From Pedobacter caeni (GTDB lineage: Bacteria > Bacteroidota > Bacteroidia > Sphingobacteriales > Sphingobacteriaceae): DNA of 64,000 nt. A program made the position numbers and the translations under genes. Below, piece after piece: positions 25,330 through 33,496 of the stretch. The notes under the pieces are model-generated. The model worked only from the letters and a program-made list of their open reading frames with translations, was not told where the DNA came from and did no database searches. Each line of letters begins with the position of its first letter. Positions within the stretch are counted from its first letter, which is position 1. The stretch is taken from positions 1,116,001 through 1,180,000 of the forward strand of contig NZ_FQUQ01000002.1 in NCBI RefSeq assembly GCF_900129215.1, written 5' to 3'.

Positions 25330-27156
25330 TTATTGCTTGATCAGCTTGAATTTTTGTGAGTTGGCGGTACCCGCTGTCCATATTTGAATTTTGGTTCCTC
25401 CGGCAGTAAATCCTCCGTTCACATCCAGTTGGGAAGCAGGTGCACATGCCGGACTAAGGTTGTAATAACCTGCCCCAACATCTTTGATCAGCCATTTCTG
25501 TCCATTTGTACCTTCGTCATTGTAAAGTTGAATTTGAGTTCCATTACTGCTCGCTCCGCCGGTAACGTCCATTACTTTGGTCAATGCATGAAGTGGTTGT
25601 AATTTATAATAACCACTGCCAACGCTTGTGACTTTCCATTGTTGGTTTAGTGTACTTGGGCTATTGTTGCTCCAAAGCGCAACCAGGGTGCCATTTGCAG
25701 TGCCACTTCCGGAGACATCTACCAGACTGGTATTGTTTACTGCAGAGATCAGTTTATAGGTAGCACCAGATTCGATACCAGTATCTTCGCTTAAGGTACT
25801 TGGTTCAACAGTAGGCTGCGGCAACCCAAGGTTTGTGATTTCGGTATATACACTTTCATTAACAAGGAATCCCCATTTTCTGAAGAAGGTACTCAGGTTG
25901 CGGCCGGAAGCGGCGCAGGCTTTTAGCATGAAATAACGCATCTTTTCTGCATCTGTACTTACAGTTGGTTGTTCCACACGGGTTAATTTATGGATCTGGC
26001 GGTAGAAATTATCTCCAAATGCCATCCATAACTGATGGAACATTGCGAGTCTTACCCAGGTGCCATTGGTCATGATGGCATCACTGTTGAAATCTTTGCT
26101 CGGATTGGTATTGGCTAAATAAGTAGAAACTGCCGGCCAGACATTATCACGTTTAAGTCTGGAAGGGCTTACACCCATGGCGCGTTCAACTGCCAGGCTG
26201 TAGATGTTTACGGTTACTTCGCCCAGTGTGCTCCATTTCCAGGCGCCCTGCTGATGCAAATGGCCCAGTTCATGCCATGGTCCCCATCCGTCAACCGTAC
26301 CAATCGTTGGGGTAAAAGCGGCAGATGCTGCGGCAGTAACATACGCCGTGCGGTACCAGGTAGCAAACATCCATCCTGAGCCATCATTTTCAGTCATCAG
26401 CATCCGTTGATTCACATTAGGCTGATGCTGAGCTGCTGAACCATCCATTCCACTAAAGGAATCTTCGATTTCCATGGTTTGATCGGCCTTGTTCAGCACA
26501 TAATTGTTATCCTGCGTCTGAGTGTTGACCGCCCTTGTTCTGGAATACACCTGATACACCCTGTCGCCTACCAGAACCACATCCGGAGCAGTGGTATAGG
26601 TCGACAGCTGAATTGCCCAATCGGCCGCGGTAGTTTGGTTTTTGATATATACCGGTACTCTTTCATGCCCGCTTACAAAAGTGATCTTTGCACTGGAAGA
26701 AGGGGTTCCGGAAGTACCAAATCGGACCCAGATCAGTCCTCCGTATTGATCGGCGGTGATGTTATTTGTTCCCGCATTCAGCGAAAACTCCTGTGGGTTG
26801 TTTTTTACTTCATACCTGGAGTAAGTGCCAACCAGGATTTTGGGTTTGGCAGTTCCGGTAAGTTGTTCAACTGTGACCTGTAACGTGGCATTTGGCGCCA
26901 GATAAAAGCCTGTAGCTTCGAAATCAGACCAGGGAGTAATGCCCAGACGGGTCGCTTCAGCTGTACCTGATTTCAATTCGTTAAAGACCTGAATGTTTGT
27001 TCCTATGGTCGTATTTATATTAGGATTATTGCTGTTGGCCAGTTTGTTGTCAATGCCGGCAGCTTGTTCAGGAAGTATTTTTTGTTGCTTACAGCCATTG
27101 AAAAGCATCATGCTGATGGCCAGGATCCAGAGGGAGTTGAAGAATTTGGAGTTCAT
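25330..27156 (-). CDS. M60-like zinc metallopeptidase lipoprotein with ricin-type lectin domain
   Basis: This 608-residue protein has a lipoprotein signal with Cys22. An N-terminal beta-rich part (about 50-165) precedes the M60/enhancin-like peptidase. The zinc site HELGH is at 295-299, and the downstream ligand Glu313 lies in TLGEVTVNIYS, as expected for gluzincin M60 enzymes that cut mucin-type glycoproteins. Residues from about 466 to the end form a ricin-type beta-trefoil with three Q-x-W/F repeats (NQQWKV, GQKWLI, SQKFKL), which would bind glycan. It is probably a surface-exposed glycoprotein-degrading enzyme. Two LacI/PurR-type operators lie in the 433-base region upstream. A terminator follows the gene. 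Confidence 0.93.
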   Translation of the reverse strand: MNSKFFNSLWILAISMMLFNGCKQQKILPEQAAGIDNKLANSNNPNINTTIGTNIQVFNELKSGTAEATRLGITPWSDFEATGFYLAPNATLQVTVEQLTGTAKPKILVGTYSRYEVKNNPQEFSLNAGTNNITADQYGGLIWVRFGTSGTPSSSAKITFVSGHERVPVYIKNQTTAADWAIQLSTYTTAPDVVLVGDRVYQVYSRTRAVNTQTQDNNYVLNKADQTMEIEDSFSGMDGSAAQHQPNVNQRMLMTENDGSGWMFATWYRTAYVTAAASAAFTPTIGTVDGWGPWHELGHLHQQGAWKWSTLGEVTVNIYSLAVERAMGVSPSRLKRDNVWPAVSTYLANTNPSKDFNSDAIMTNGTWVRLAMFHQLWMAFGDNFYRQIHKLTRVEQPTVSTDAEKMRYFMLKACAASGRNLSTFFRKWGFLVNESVYTEITNLGLPQPTVEPSTLSEDTGIESGATYKLISAVNNTSLVDVSGSGTANGTLVALWSNNSPSTLNQQWKVTSVGSGYYKLQPLHALTKVMDVTGGASSNGTQIQLYNDEGTNGQKWLIKDVGAGYYNLSPACAPASQLDVNGGFTAGGTKIQIWTAGTANSQKFKLIKQ

Positions 27157-27333
27157 AGTAGTTTGGGATTGATTGGTTAGGTTTTGTTGGTTGTTTAGGT
27201 TGCCTTATTTCATACCTGCAGGTTTAAATGGTCAGTTTAAGGTATTTGCTCAAAGATGAGTGTTAAAGTTTTGGTGTTCAGCGCTTAATCAAATGAACAA
27301 ATAAAGTGCGCAAAGATTTTTTCTAAGTTCAAC

Positions 27334-27345
27334 GCAAACGTTTGC
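27334..27345. promoter_or_regulatory. LacI/PurR-type operator
   Basis: GCAAACGTTTGC is a perfect 12-bp palindrome with the central CG typical of LacI-family operators. It lies about 180 bases upstream of the M60 start codon. Confidence 0.6.
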
Positions 27346-27546
27346 ATAAGGGGCGGACTCTCAAACTGAGCATGGCATGAAGCCTCAGTCTTTAAGAATT
27401 GCAGGAATGTAACAGAAATGTGGTAATTCAACTCTTTTATTGCTGATTTGAATGCAAAATGTACGGAATTGCCGGAGGAATGGCTCTTGTGTCTGAATAG
27501 TCAAATCAGGCAGAATAAAAAGGGTTTTAACCTGAATGTCATACAA

Positions 27547-27572
27547 GGGCTACGCAAACGTTTGTGTAACCC
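27547..27572. promoter_or_regulatory. Extended LacI/PurR-type operator
   Basis: A 26-bp dyad with a central CG pairs 11 of 13 positions; its middle is TACGCAAACGTTTGTGTA (27551-27568). The two halves of that core equal the outer halves of the operator pair in front of GH20. It lacks a loop and a T-run, so it is not a terminator. It is about 390 bases upstream of M60 and 17 bases past the kinase-like gene. Confidence 0.55.
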
Positions 27573-27589
27573 TTTAAAATACAGTTGAT

Positions 27590-28636
27590 TTACAGTTTTA
27601 CCTGCCGGATGATGTTCTTCACATTCAACTCTATAATGTCTGTCATGGTCTCACAATCCAGGTAATTTGGGTCTGCAAAATGATCTGCCATACCTGCTTT
27701 TAAAGTATTGGTGTTTTCAATGGTGGTTAAGGTATCTGCATTAGATACATCTCTGAGGTCTGCCAAACGGTGCCTTTCACTGCGGACACGGTGTAATATG
27801 GAGGATTTTTCTTCCTGTTGATATTGTAGGAAGGTCTTATCGGTCAGCTCTTCCATGCATAATTTTACAAAAGGAAAATTCTCCTTAAAAAACTGAGGCA
27901 GGTACACTTTTACATTTCCTTCATAAAACTGTTGGTCAAAGTCAATGGCTCTGATTCTGAATTGGATGTCGTCAAAATCAGGAGTGATCTGTACAACAAA
28001 GTTATACGCCCTCATATCTCCAAGTAACATCACCAGGCAACGCTCATTAAATTTGACAAACTCTTTGGCAATGCGCGTCTGGTTATATTCGGGATTATAC
28101 AGGTATGTCTTCGCAAAAACATCACCGGGGATTCCTGCGATATGTTCTTCGATCAGGGTTTCTCTGTCTACCAGGTAATTAACTTGATTTGGAGATAAGA
28201 TCTCTTCGAGTTCCAGTCCGTAAATCCTGGAAGCATCTGCTTTTTTAACATAAAAATAGTCGTATACATCATTCAGACGGTTGACAATCCTGATCCGGAA
28301 AGGGTGTGTATTTCCAAAGGTGCAATATTCAATCTTGTCAATATATTTATGCTGAACGATGCGCAGGTTTCCCGATGCTTTTAAATTGGCGTAGATGACT
28401 TTTAAACCATTATGCAGGTTTTCAAGGTGATCTGAGGGGTATATCGGACCTTCCCAAAGCGTATCCTTTCCGTTTTTATCCATGATGGGATAAGACTCAT
28501 CAAATAGCAACAGGTCGTTATAAGTAATCGGAAGTTTGGCTTCCCGCTGGTAGCTTTTAAGGTATTTCTGCAAAGCAGCGGAAACCGGGAAAATCGGCTT
28601 TTTACGGGATATTTTTACGTCTGTAGGTTCCATCAC
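27590..28636 (-). CDS. Conserved protein with kinase-fold-like motifs in a peptide-export operon
   Basis: This 348-residue protein has no assigned family I can name. Several stretches look like parts of a protein-kinase or PI3K-like fold. YFYVKKADASRIYGLELE (about 127-144) could be the strand with the ATP lysine and the following helix. TLIEEHIAGIPGD is hinge-like, GDMRAYNF (206-213) gives D-x-R-x-x-N as in catalytic loops, and IDFDQQ (231-236) gives a DFD/DFG-like metal site. The first 120 residues and the last 100 are unassigned. It is the last gene of a leftward operon after the C39 ABC exporter and HlyD adaptor, 55 bases behind the latter, which suggests a role in making, modifying or resisting the exported peptide. 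Both fold and role are inference. Confidence 0.6.
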   Translation of the reverse strand: MMEPTDVKISRKKPIFPVSAALQKYLKSYQREAKLPITYNDLLLFDESYPIMDKNGKDTLWEGPIYPSDHLENLHNGLKVIYANLKASGNLRIVQHKYIDKIEYCTFGNTHPFRIRIVNRLNDVYDYFYVKKADASRIYGLELEEILSPNQVNYLVDRETLIEEHIAGIPGDVFAKTYLYNPEYNQTRIAKEFVKFNERCLVMLLGDMRAYNFVVQITPDFDDIQFRIRAIDFDQQFYEGNVKVYLPQFFKENFPFVKLCMEELTDKTFLQYQQEEKSSILHRVRSERHRLADLRDVSNADTLTTIENTNTLKAGMADHFADPNYLDCETMTDIIELNVKNIIRQVKL

Positions 28637-28691
28637 TGAATATTTTGTGATTCAATTTAGTGTTTTCTAATTGATCTCTCCATATCTGATT

Positions 28692-30002
28692 TTAATTGTT
28701 GTTCAGCATCTTGGTAATGCTTCTTGTGAACCTGCGCAAAAGCGAGCTCTCTTCGGTAATGATTTCCACTTCTGCCTGCATCCCGTTTTTCAATACGATC
28801 TTATGTTCCGGATCTTTATTTTCAAATTCATCAAAAGCGATTTTGGCAATAAATACACTGTCCTTAAAAGCGACATCGGAGATGTAATTTACATTGCCGC
28901 GGATCAGGCCATATTGTTCAAAAGGGAAGCTCCGCATTTTTACCAATGTTCTTTGTCCGACTCTGATCTTGCCCATATTGTCCTGAGGAATGTATACTTC
29001 CCCAAAGAAATTGGTGTTCGCCGGGTTGATGATGAAAAGTTCCTGATTGGCATTTACCGTTTGATTTTCCTGGACAATCCCTGCATAACTGACCAGGCCA
29101 TCAACCGGTGCGCTTAACACGTATAGCTTTAGCCAGCCATCGGTCTCAGTAATCATATTGCTCAGCGATTGTACAAATTTTGCCTTTTCTTCCTGAATGG
29201 TATGGTCAATCTCCAGTATTTCCTTTTGCTTGGCGGCATAAGTGGTATTGTTGTTAATGAGCGAGGTAACCGTTTGCTCCTGCGGATATTTTCCAGCCAG
29301 GTATTTGTTTTCCTGTTGCTTATATTCATTAACAGAGATCACGCCTTTTTGATAGAGTTTTTTATAAGCTTCAAACTCCTGTTCAATATTTGCGTACTCC
29401 TTCTCCTGAATCTTTCTCTGAACCATAATCTGGCTCTTTAATTTTTCAATTTCCAGTAGGTCCTGCTGCAAATACCTTTTACGATTCAGGTAATACCCTC
29501 CGTTTTGCGTAGAGATAAATTGAAGGTATTGCTGATAGAAGTTCTGGTAGGAAGCTTGCAACTCGCCCAGGCGTAAATTTTCTAACGTTACCGCTTTTGC
29601 AAGCCCGTTTTTGTTCAGTTGGGTATTGATTTCCGTTAGGGCTTGAAGTAATTGAAGAACGTCACGATGATTGGCTGTACTTTCCATAAAAGCAAGAGGA
29701 GCGTTTTGTTTCACCTGCGTGCCTTCTTTAACAAGGAGGGAAACGATCTTTCCCGTTTGCTTTACATAAACCAGTTTTGGTGCATTCAGAGAATTTACCT
29801 TCAGGCGCGTTTTCACGATATCAGGATACTGTATGAATGCCGATGCCAGGATGATGGAGGCTAAAATCAAAAATACAAGGGTACTTCCTCCCCTCAATAT
29901 CCATGAAGGAACTGCCGTAATGATCTCCTGAACTTCTTCACTATTGATTTCAAATCCCGGAGTGACCTTTTCTTCTGTTTCTTCAATATTTTCTGTTGCC
30001 AT
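28692..30002 (-). CDS. HlyD-family adaptor of a C39 peptide exporter
   Basis: This 436-residue membrane fusion protein has a cytoplasmic N-terminus, one TM helix at about 36-57, then a lipoyl half (APKLVYVKQTGKIVSLLVKEG). A long coiled-coil region (about 105-270) is rich in Gln, Lys and Glu. The returning half is LSAPVDGLVSYAGIVQENQ, and the beta-barrel is PANTNFFGEVYIPQDNMGKI. Its start lies 26 bases after the end of the ABC exporter gene. The pairing is the standard peptide type I-like secretion arrangement. No TolC partner is in this operon, so the outer-membrane channel must be shared. Confidence 0.92.
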   Translation of the reverse strand: MATENIEETEEKVTPGFEINSEEVQEIITAVPSWILRGGSTLVFLILASIILASAFIQYPDIVKTRLKVNSLNAPKLVYVKQTGKIVSLLVKEGTQVKQNAPLAFMESTANHRDVLQLLQALTEINTQLNKNGLAKAVTLENLRLGELQASYQNFYQQYLQFISTQNGGYYLNRKRYLQQDLLEIEKLKSQIMVQRKIQEKEYANIEQEFEAYKKLYQKGVISVNEYKQQENKYLAGKYPQEQTVTSLINNNTTYAAKQKEILEIDHTIQEEKAKFVQSLSNMITETDGWLKLYVLSAPVDGLVSYAGIVQENQTVNANQELFIINPANTNFFGEVYIPQDNMGKIRVGQRTLVKMRSFPFEQYGLIRGNVNYISDVAFKDSVFIAKIAFDEFENKDPEHKIVLKNGMQAEVEIITEESSLLRRFTRSITKMLNNN

Positions 30003-30028
30003 GGTATTTAAAAATTCAAAAGACGGTA

Positions 30029-32233
30029 TTAAGCGCCCAATTCCAATTGATTTCTTACAAGTTCATAATATTCACCTTTATTATTGGTTAACTTCTCATG
30101 GGTACCCTGTTCTACGATCATGCCTTTGTCCAGAACGATGATGTTGTCTGCATTTCTAACTGTGCTCAGGCGATGGGCAACCACAACTACAGTCCGGCCT
30201 TTAAAAAAGGTTTCCAGATTCTCCATAATGGTTTTTTCATTATTGGCATCGAGGGCATTGGTCGCTTCATCAAAAAAGATGTACTCCGGATTTTTATACA
30301 CCGCACGGGCAATTAACATCCGCTGCCGTTGTCCCTGGCTGATGCCATTTCCGGCAGCTCCGATTTTGGTATTTAAACCCAGGGGGAGCTCCTCAATAAA
30401 ACCATTGATATTGGCTACTTTTATGGCATGAAGTAATTTAGGTATATCAGGGTGTTCATCGCCAACGGCAATGTTCCTGGCAATAGTGTCAGAAAAAATA
30501 AAGCCATCCTGCATCACAATCCCACATTTCCCCCTCCAATACCGGTAGCTGATCTGATTCAGATAAGTACTGCCTACTTTGATATCACCCTTTTGAGGCT
30601 CATAAAACCGAAGTAGTAGTTTTAGAATAGTTGTTTTACCACTACCGCTCATCCCCACAATTGCAGTGGTCTTTCCCTCAGGGATGCTCAGGGAAATGTC
30701 TTGTAATACAGGTTCATTACCCGCTCCCGGATAGCTGAACGTTAAATTTTGAAAAGAAACATCCTTATTTAAGGGAAGTTCGTGCATGAATGACTGATCC
30801 AGCGGCTCTTCATCCTGAAGTTCATGGATCTCATTTAAACGTTCCAAACTGATTTTTGCATCCTGAAACTGTTGCAAAAAGCCTAACAACTGCTCTATCG
30901 GGCTGTTCAGCTGGCCCACTATATACTGTATGGCCATCATGGCACCAAGGGTTAGCTGCCCGTCAATTACTGACTTAGTGACAATAAACGTAATCAGAAT
31001 ATTTTTACCCTCATTGATGAAGAAAGTTCCAAACTGCTGATACTGGCCCAATGCCAGACTTTTAACACTGAACTTAAACAACGAAGCCTGAATTCTTTCC
31101 CATTCCCATCTTTTTTGCTGCTCGCAATTGTTCAGCTTAATTTCCTGCATTCCGCTGATCAGCTGGACAATGTTACTTTGGTTTTTAGAAGAGATGTCAA
31201 AACGCTTAAAATCAAGTTCCCTTCTTTTTTTGAGAAAGAAAACTACCCATAACACGTAAACAACAGTGCTGACTAGAAATATGATAAAGATCGTGACGTT
31301 ATAATACATCAATACAAAGGCGAAAACAACGAGATTGAAAAGCGAGAAAATGGTATTTAAAGATGATCCCGTCAAAAAGCTTTGAATCCTTCCCTGATCA
31401 GTCATGCGCTGCATGATATCCCCGGTCATTTTTGTATCAAAAAAGCTCATAGGGAGTTTCATGATTTTAATCAGGAAATCGGTCAGTATGGAGATGTTGA
31501 TCCTGGTACTGATGTGCAGTAAAATCCAGGAACGGATAAAGTCAACACTCAACCGGCCTAAAAATAACATCGTCTGTGCAATCACGATGATATAAACGAA
31601 GTTCAGGTTCCTGGAATTGATCCCCACATCGACCAGCGATTGTGTTAAAAAGGGTAAAATTAATTGCAGTAAACTACCTACACCCAATCCAACAAACAAT
31701 TGGACAATCAGCTTTTTATATTTGGCTAAATAACTGAGTAAGTAAGTTAAGCTCAGTCCTTTATCAGGGTCACCTCCCTGATTATAAAAATCAGGAGCAG
31801 GAGAGAGCATCAGGAGGATTCCTTCCGCCTGCCCGTCATTGTAAGTACTGATCCAATTTTTTTTTAATTCCTGCTCGGTATAGGCAATCAGTCCTTTTGC
31901 CGGATCTGCAATCAGGTAATTCTTCCCTTTTAAGTTTGGTTTTGAAGGGATCTTGTACAATACAACAAAATGGTTTTGAGACCAGTGTAAAATACAAGGC
32001 ATTTCTACTTCTAAGAGCTGATCCAGACTAATCCTTACACCGGTAGTCCGGAAGCCTATTTTTTCAGCAGCTTCGCTGATGCCCAACAGGGAAACCCCTT
32101 CCCGGTTAATTCCTGAAATTTCACGCAATCGTTGTAAACTATAATTCCGTCCAAAATGTTTGGCAATCATGCGCAGGCATGTTGGACCGCAGTCCATCTG
32201 ATCCGGTTGTTTATAAAATGGAAATTTTTTCAA
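30029..32233 (-). CDS. Peptidase C39-containing ABC exporter
   Basis: This 734-residue protein combines leader-peptidase and ABC export functions. The N-terminal C39 domain has the catalytic Cys15 in QMDCGPTCLRMIAKHFG, His88 in SQNHFVVLY and Asp110 in IADPAKG. Five or six TM helices (about 165-440) follow. The ATPase has Walker A GMSGSGKTT (about 528), the signature loop as GISQGQRQRM instead of the usual LSGGQ (about 629) and Walker B YIFFDEAT. It should cut double-glycine leaders and export the mature peptide. The start codon is TTG: the in-frame TAG two codons upstream leaves no alternative, and the N-terminus agrees with the family. It is the first gene of the three-gene operon. Confidence 0.95.
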   Translation of the reverse strand: MKKFPFYKQPDQMDCGPTCLRMIAKHFGRNYSLQRLREISGINREGVSLLGISEAAEKIGFRTTGVRISLDQLLEVEMPCILHWSQNHFVVLYKIPSKPNLKGKNYLIADPAKGLIAYTEQELKKNWISTYNDGQAEGILLMLSPAPDFYNQGGDPDKGLSLTYLLSYLAKYKKLIVQLFVGLGVGSLLQLILPFLTQSLVDVGINSRNLNFVYIIVIAQTMLFLGRLSVDFIRSWILLHISTRINISILTDFLIKIMKLPMSFFDTKMTGDIMQRMTDQGRIQSFLTGSSLNTIFSLFNLVVFAFVLMYYNVTIFIIFLVSTVVYVLWVVFFLKKRRELDFKRFDISSKNQSNIVQLISGMQEIKLNNCEQQKRWEWERIQASLFKFSVKSLALGQYQQFGTFFINEGKNILITFIVTKSVIDGQLTLGAMMAIQYIVGQLNSPIEQLLGFLQQFQDAKISLERLNEIHELQDEEPLDQSFMHELPLNKDVSFQNLTFSYPGAGNEPVLQDISLSIPEGKTTAIVGMSGSGKTTILKLLLRFYEPQKGDIKVGSTYLNQISYRYWRGKCGIVMQDGFIFSDTIARNIAVGDEHPDIPKLLHAIKVANINGFIEELPLGLNTKIGAAGNGISQGQRQRMLIARAVYKNPEYIFFDEATNALDANNEKTIMENLETFFKGRTVVVVAHRLSTVRNADNIIVLDKGMIVEQGTHEKLTNNKGEYYELVRNQLELGA

Positions 32234-32419
32234 GGGCTACAGCATTTATTACGTTTAAAATCTAAATGATTAACCAATAAGGAATAATATGAGGCAATCT
32301 TACTTAGTGTTTTAAATATATATAAATTAAGATTATTATAACAAATAATATTCCCGTTATTGAGAATTTAATTGCTGTATTAAAAAAAGAAGTTAATAAT
32401 CGGTATAAAATAAAGAGCT

Positions 32420-33322
32420 TTATAGTGAAGTTCTTTTGTTTCGATATTCAGAAGGGGAAAATCCGGTGTTTTTTTTGAAAAAGCGGCCGAATAAAGATTG
32501 ATCTCCAAATTGTAACTCATTCGCGATCTGGGCGATACTGGAACTTGGTTCTGAGAGTAATAACCTTGCTTCCATAATGGTGGCGTCATCAATCAGTTGT
32601 CCGGCAGTTTTTCCGGAGATCTCCTTTACTACTTTTGATAAATGTCCTCTTGTGACAAATAAGGAATCCGCATAAAACTGAACACTACGCTGACTTTTGA
32701 AATTTTGCTCCAGGATTTTTAAAAACCGGAAGGTCAGTTCTTCTTTCCTGGACATTTCTATCCGGATATCCGCATTGTTGTTTTTGTAAACAACTGCCAA
32801 TTCGTACAGTAATAAGTTAAAAATAAGTGATACAATCTCATCCCCGAAAAGTGCAGGGTTTTTATGGGTGTTTTTCTCCAATAGTAAAGTGGAATACTGT
32901 ACAAACTGTTCCATTTCGGCAGGCTTCAGTGATAACTTCTGGATCATATTGGAAGCATAAAAATCGAAGGAATTCACTTCATTTTTCTTAATGGTATTCT
33001 GCAGGGCAAAGTCAAGTGTAAAATTGATCACGATCAACTGGAAGTCTCCATCCATTTTAAGGATATGCATAACAGTCTTAGGCGTAATCACAATAACGTC
33101 GCCATCACGGAGTTCATAGCTGGTCAGGTTTAACTGTACCTTTAACTGTCCTGAGATAATAAATACAATCGTATAATGATTGGCACGGTAAGGATAAGGG
33201 AAGGGGATCCCTGTACTGCTGCTATTGTTAAAATACACATGCAGCCCATCGGATTGAGGAGGCTCTCCTAAAATCTCCAGCATGTCTGCGATAGAGTGTT
33301 TGATGATCGTATTATTCTTCAA
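32420..33322 (-). CDS. AraC-family transcriptional regulator
   Basis: This 300-residue protein has an N-terminal cupin-like domain (YTIVFIISGQLKVQLN and YELRDGDVIVITPKTVMHIL). Two C-terminal HTH motifs follow (VQFYADSLFVTRGHLSKVVKEI, and SIAQIANELQFGDQSLFGRFFKKNTGFSPSEYRNKR). It ends 186 bases before the C39 exporter operon and starts 174 bases after the RND-pump operon, with all three facing left. It could therefore control either, most simply the export operon just downstream. A short dyad, TTCTTTC-TAGT-GAAAGAA at 33359-33376, lies upstream of its start. No clear -7 box was found. Confidence 0.9.
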   Translation of the reverse strand: MKNNTIIKHSIADMLEILGEPPQSDGLHVYFNNSSSTGIPFPYPYRANHYTIVFIISGQLKVQLNLTSYELRDGDVIVITPKTVMHILKMDGDFQLIVINFTLDFALQNTIKKNEVNSFDFYASNMIQKLSLKPAEMEQFVQYSTLLLEKNTHKNPALFGDEIVSLIFNLLLYELAVVYKNNNADIRIEMSRKEELTFRFLKILEQNFKSQRSVQFYADSLFVTRGHLSKVVKEISGKTAGQLIDDATIMEARLLLSEPSSSIAQIANELQFGDQSLFGRFFKKNTGFSPSEYRNKRTSL

Positions 33323-33496
33323 CCTGTTCCTGCATTAATTTTCCCTCAGTGAGTCAGTTTCTTTCTAGTGAAAGAAGTTGCTGGCGAATATAGAACTTCC
33401 TGCTTTAATTTTTGCCGTACTTTAATAATCATAGCGCTCCAATGAATAGCGGCCTGCAGCCATCTGCTGCAGGTCACATTTTTTGTTCTCAAGAGC

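Larger units (their letters stand above)
27157..27589. other. Intergenic region holding LacI-type operators
   Basis: This 433-base stretch contains no convincing gene on either strand. Its notable contents are two palindromes listed separately (27334-27345 and 27547-27572). It is the 5' region of the leftward M60 gene and the 3' region of the leftward kinase-like gene. No perfect -7 promoter box facing the M60 gene was found. I found no double-glycine precursor peptide for the exporter operon here. Confidence 0.6.

Noticed and set aside
27459..27500. Short frame reading MYGIAGGMALVSE, resembling the start of asparagine synthetase (MCGIAG)
   Set aside because: Only 13 codons, the catalytic Cys is replaced by Tyr, and nothing downstream continues the similarity. 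Probably chance.
32234..32419. Search for a double-glycine precursor peptide upstream of the C39 exporter
   Set aside because: The interval is AT-rich and contains only a two-codon ATG frame, so no precursor can be supported here.
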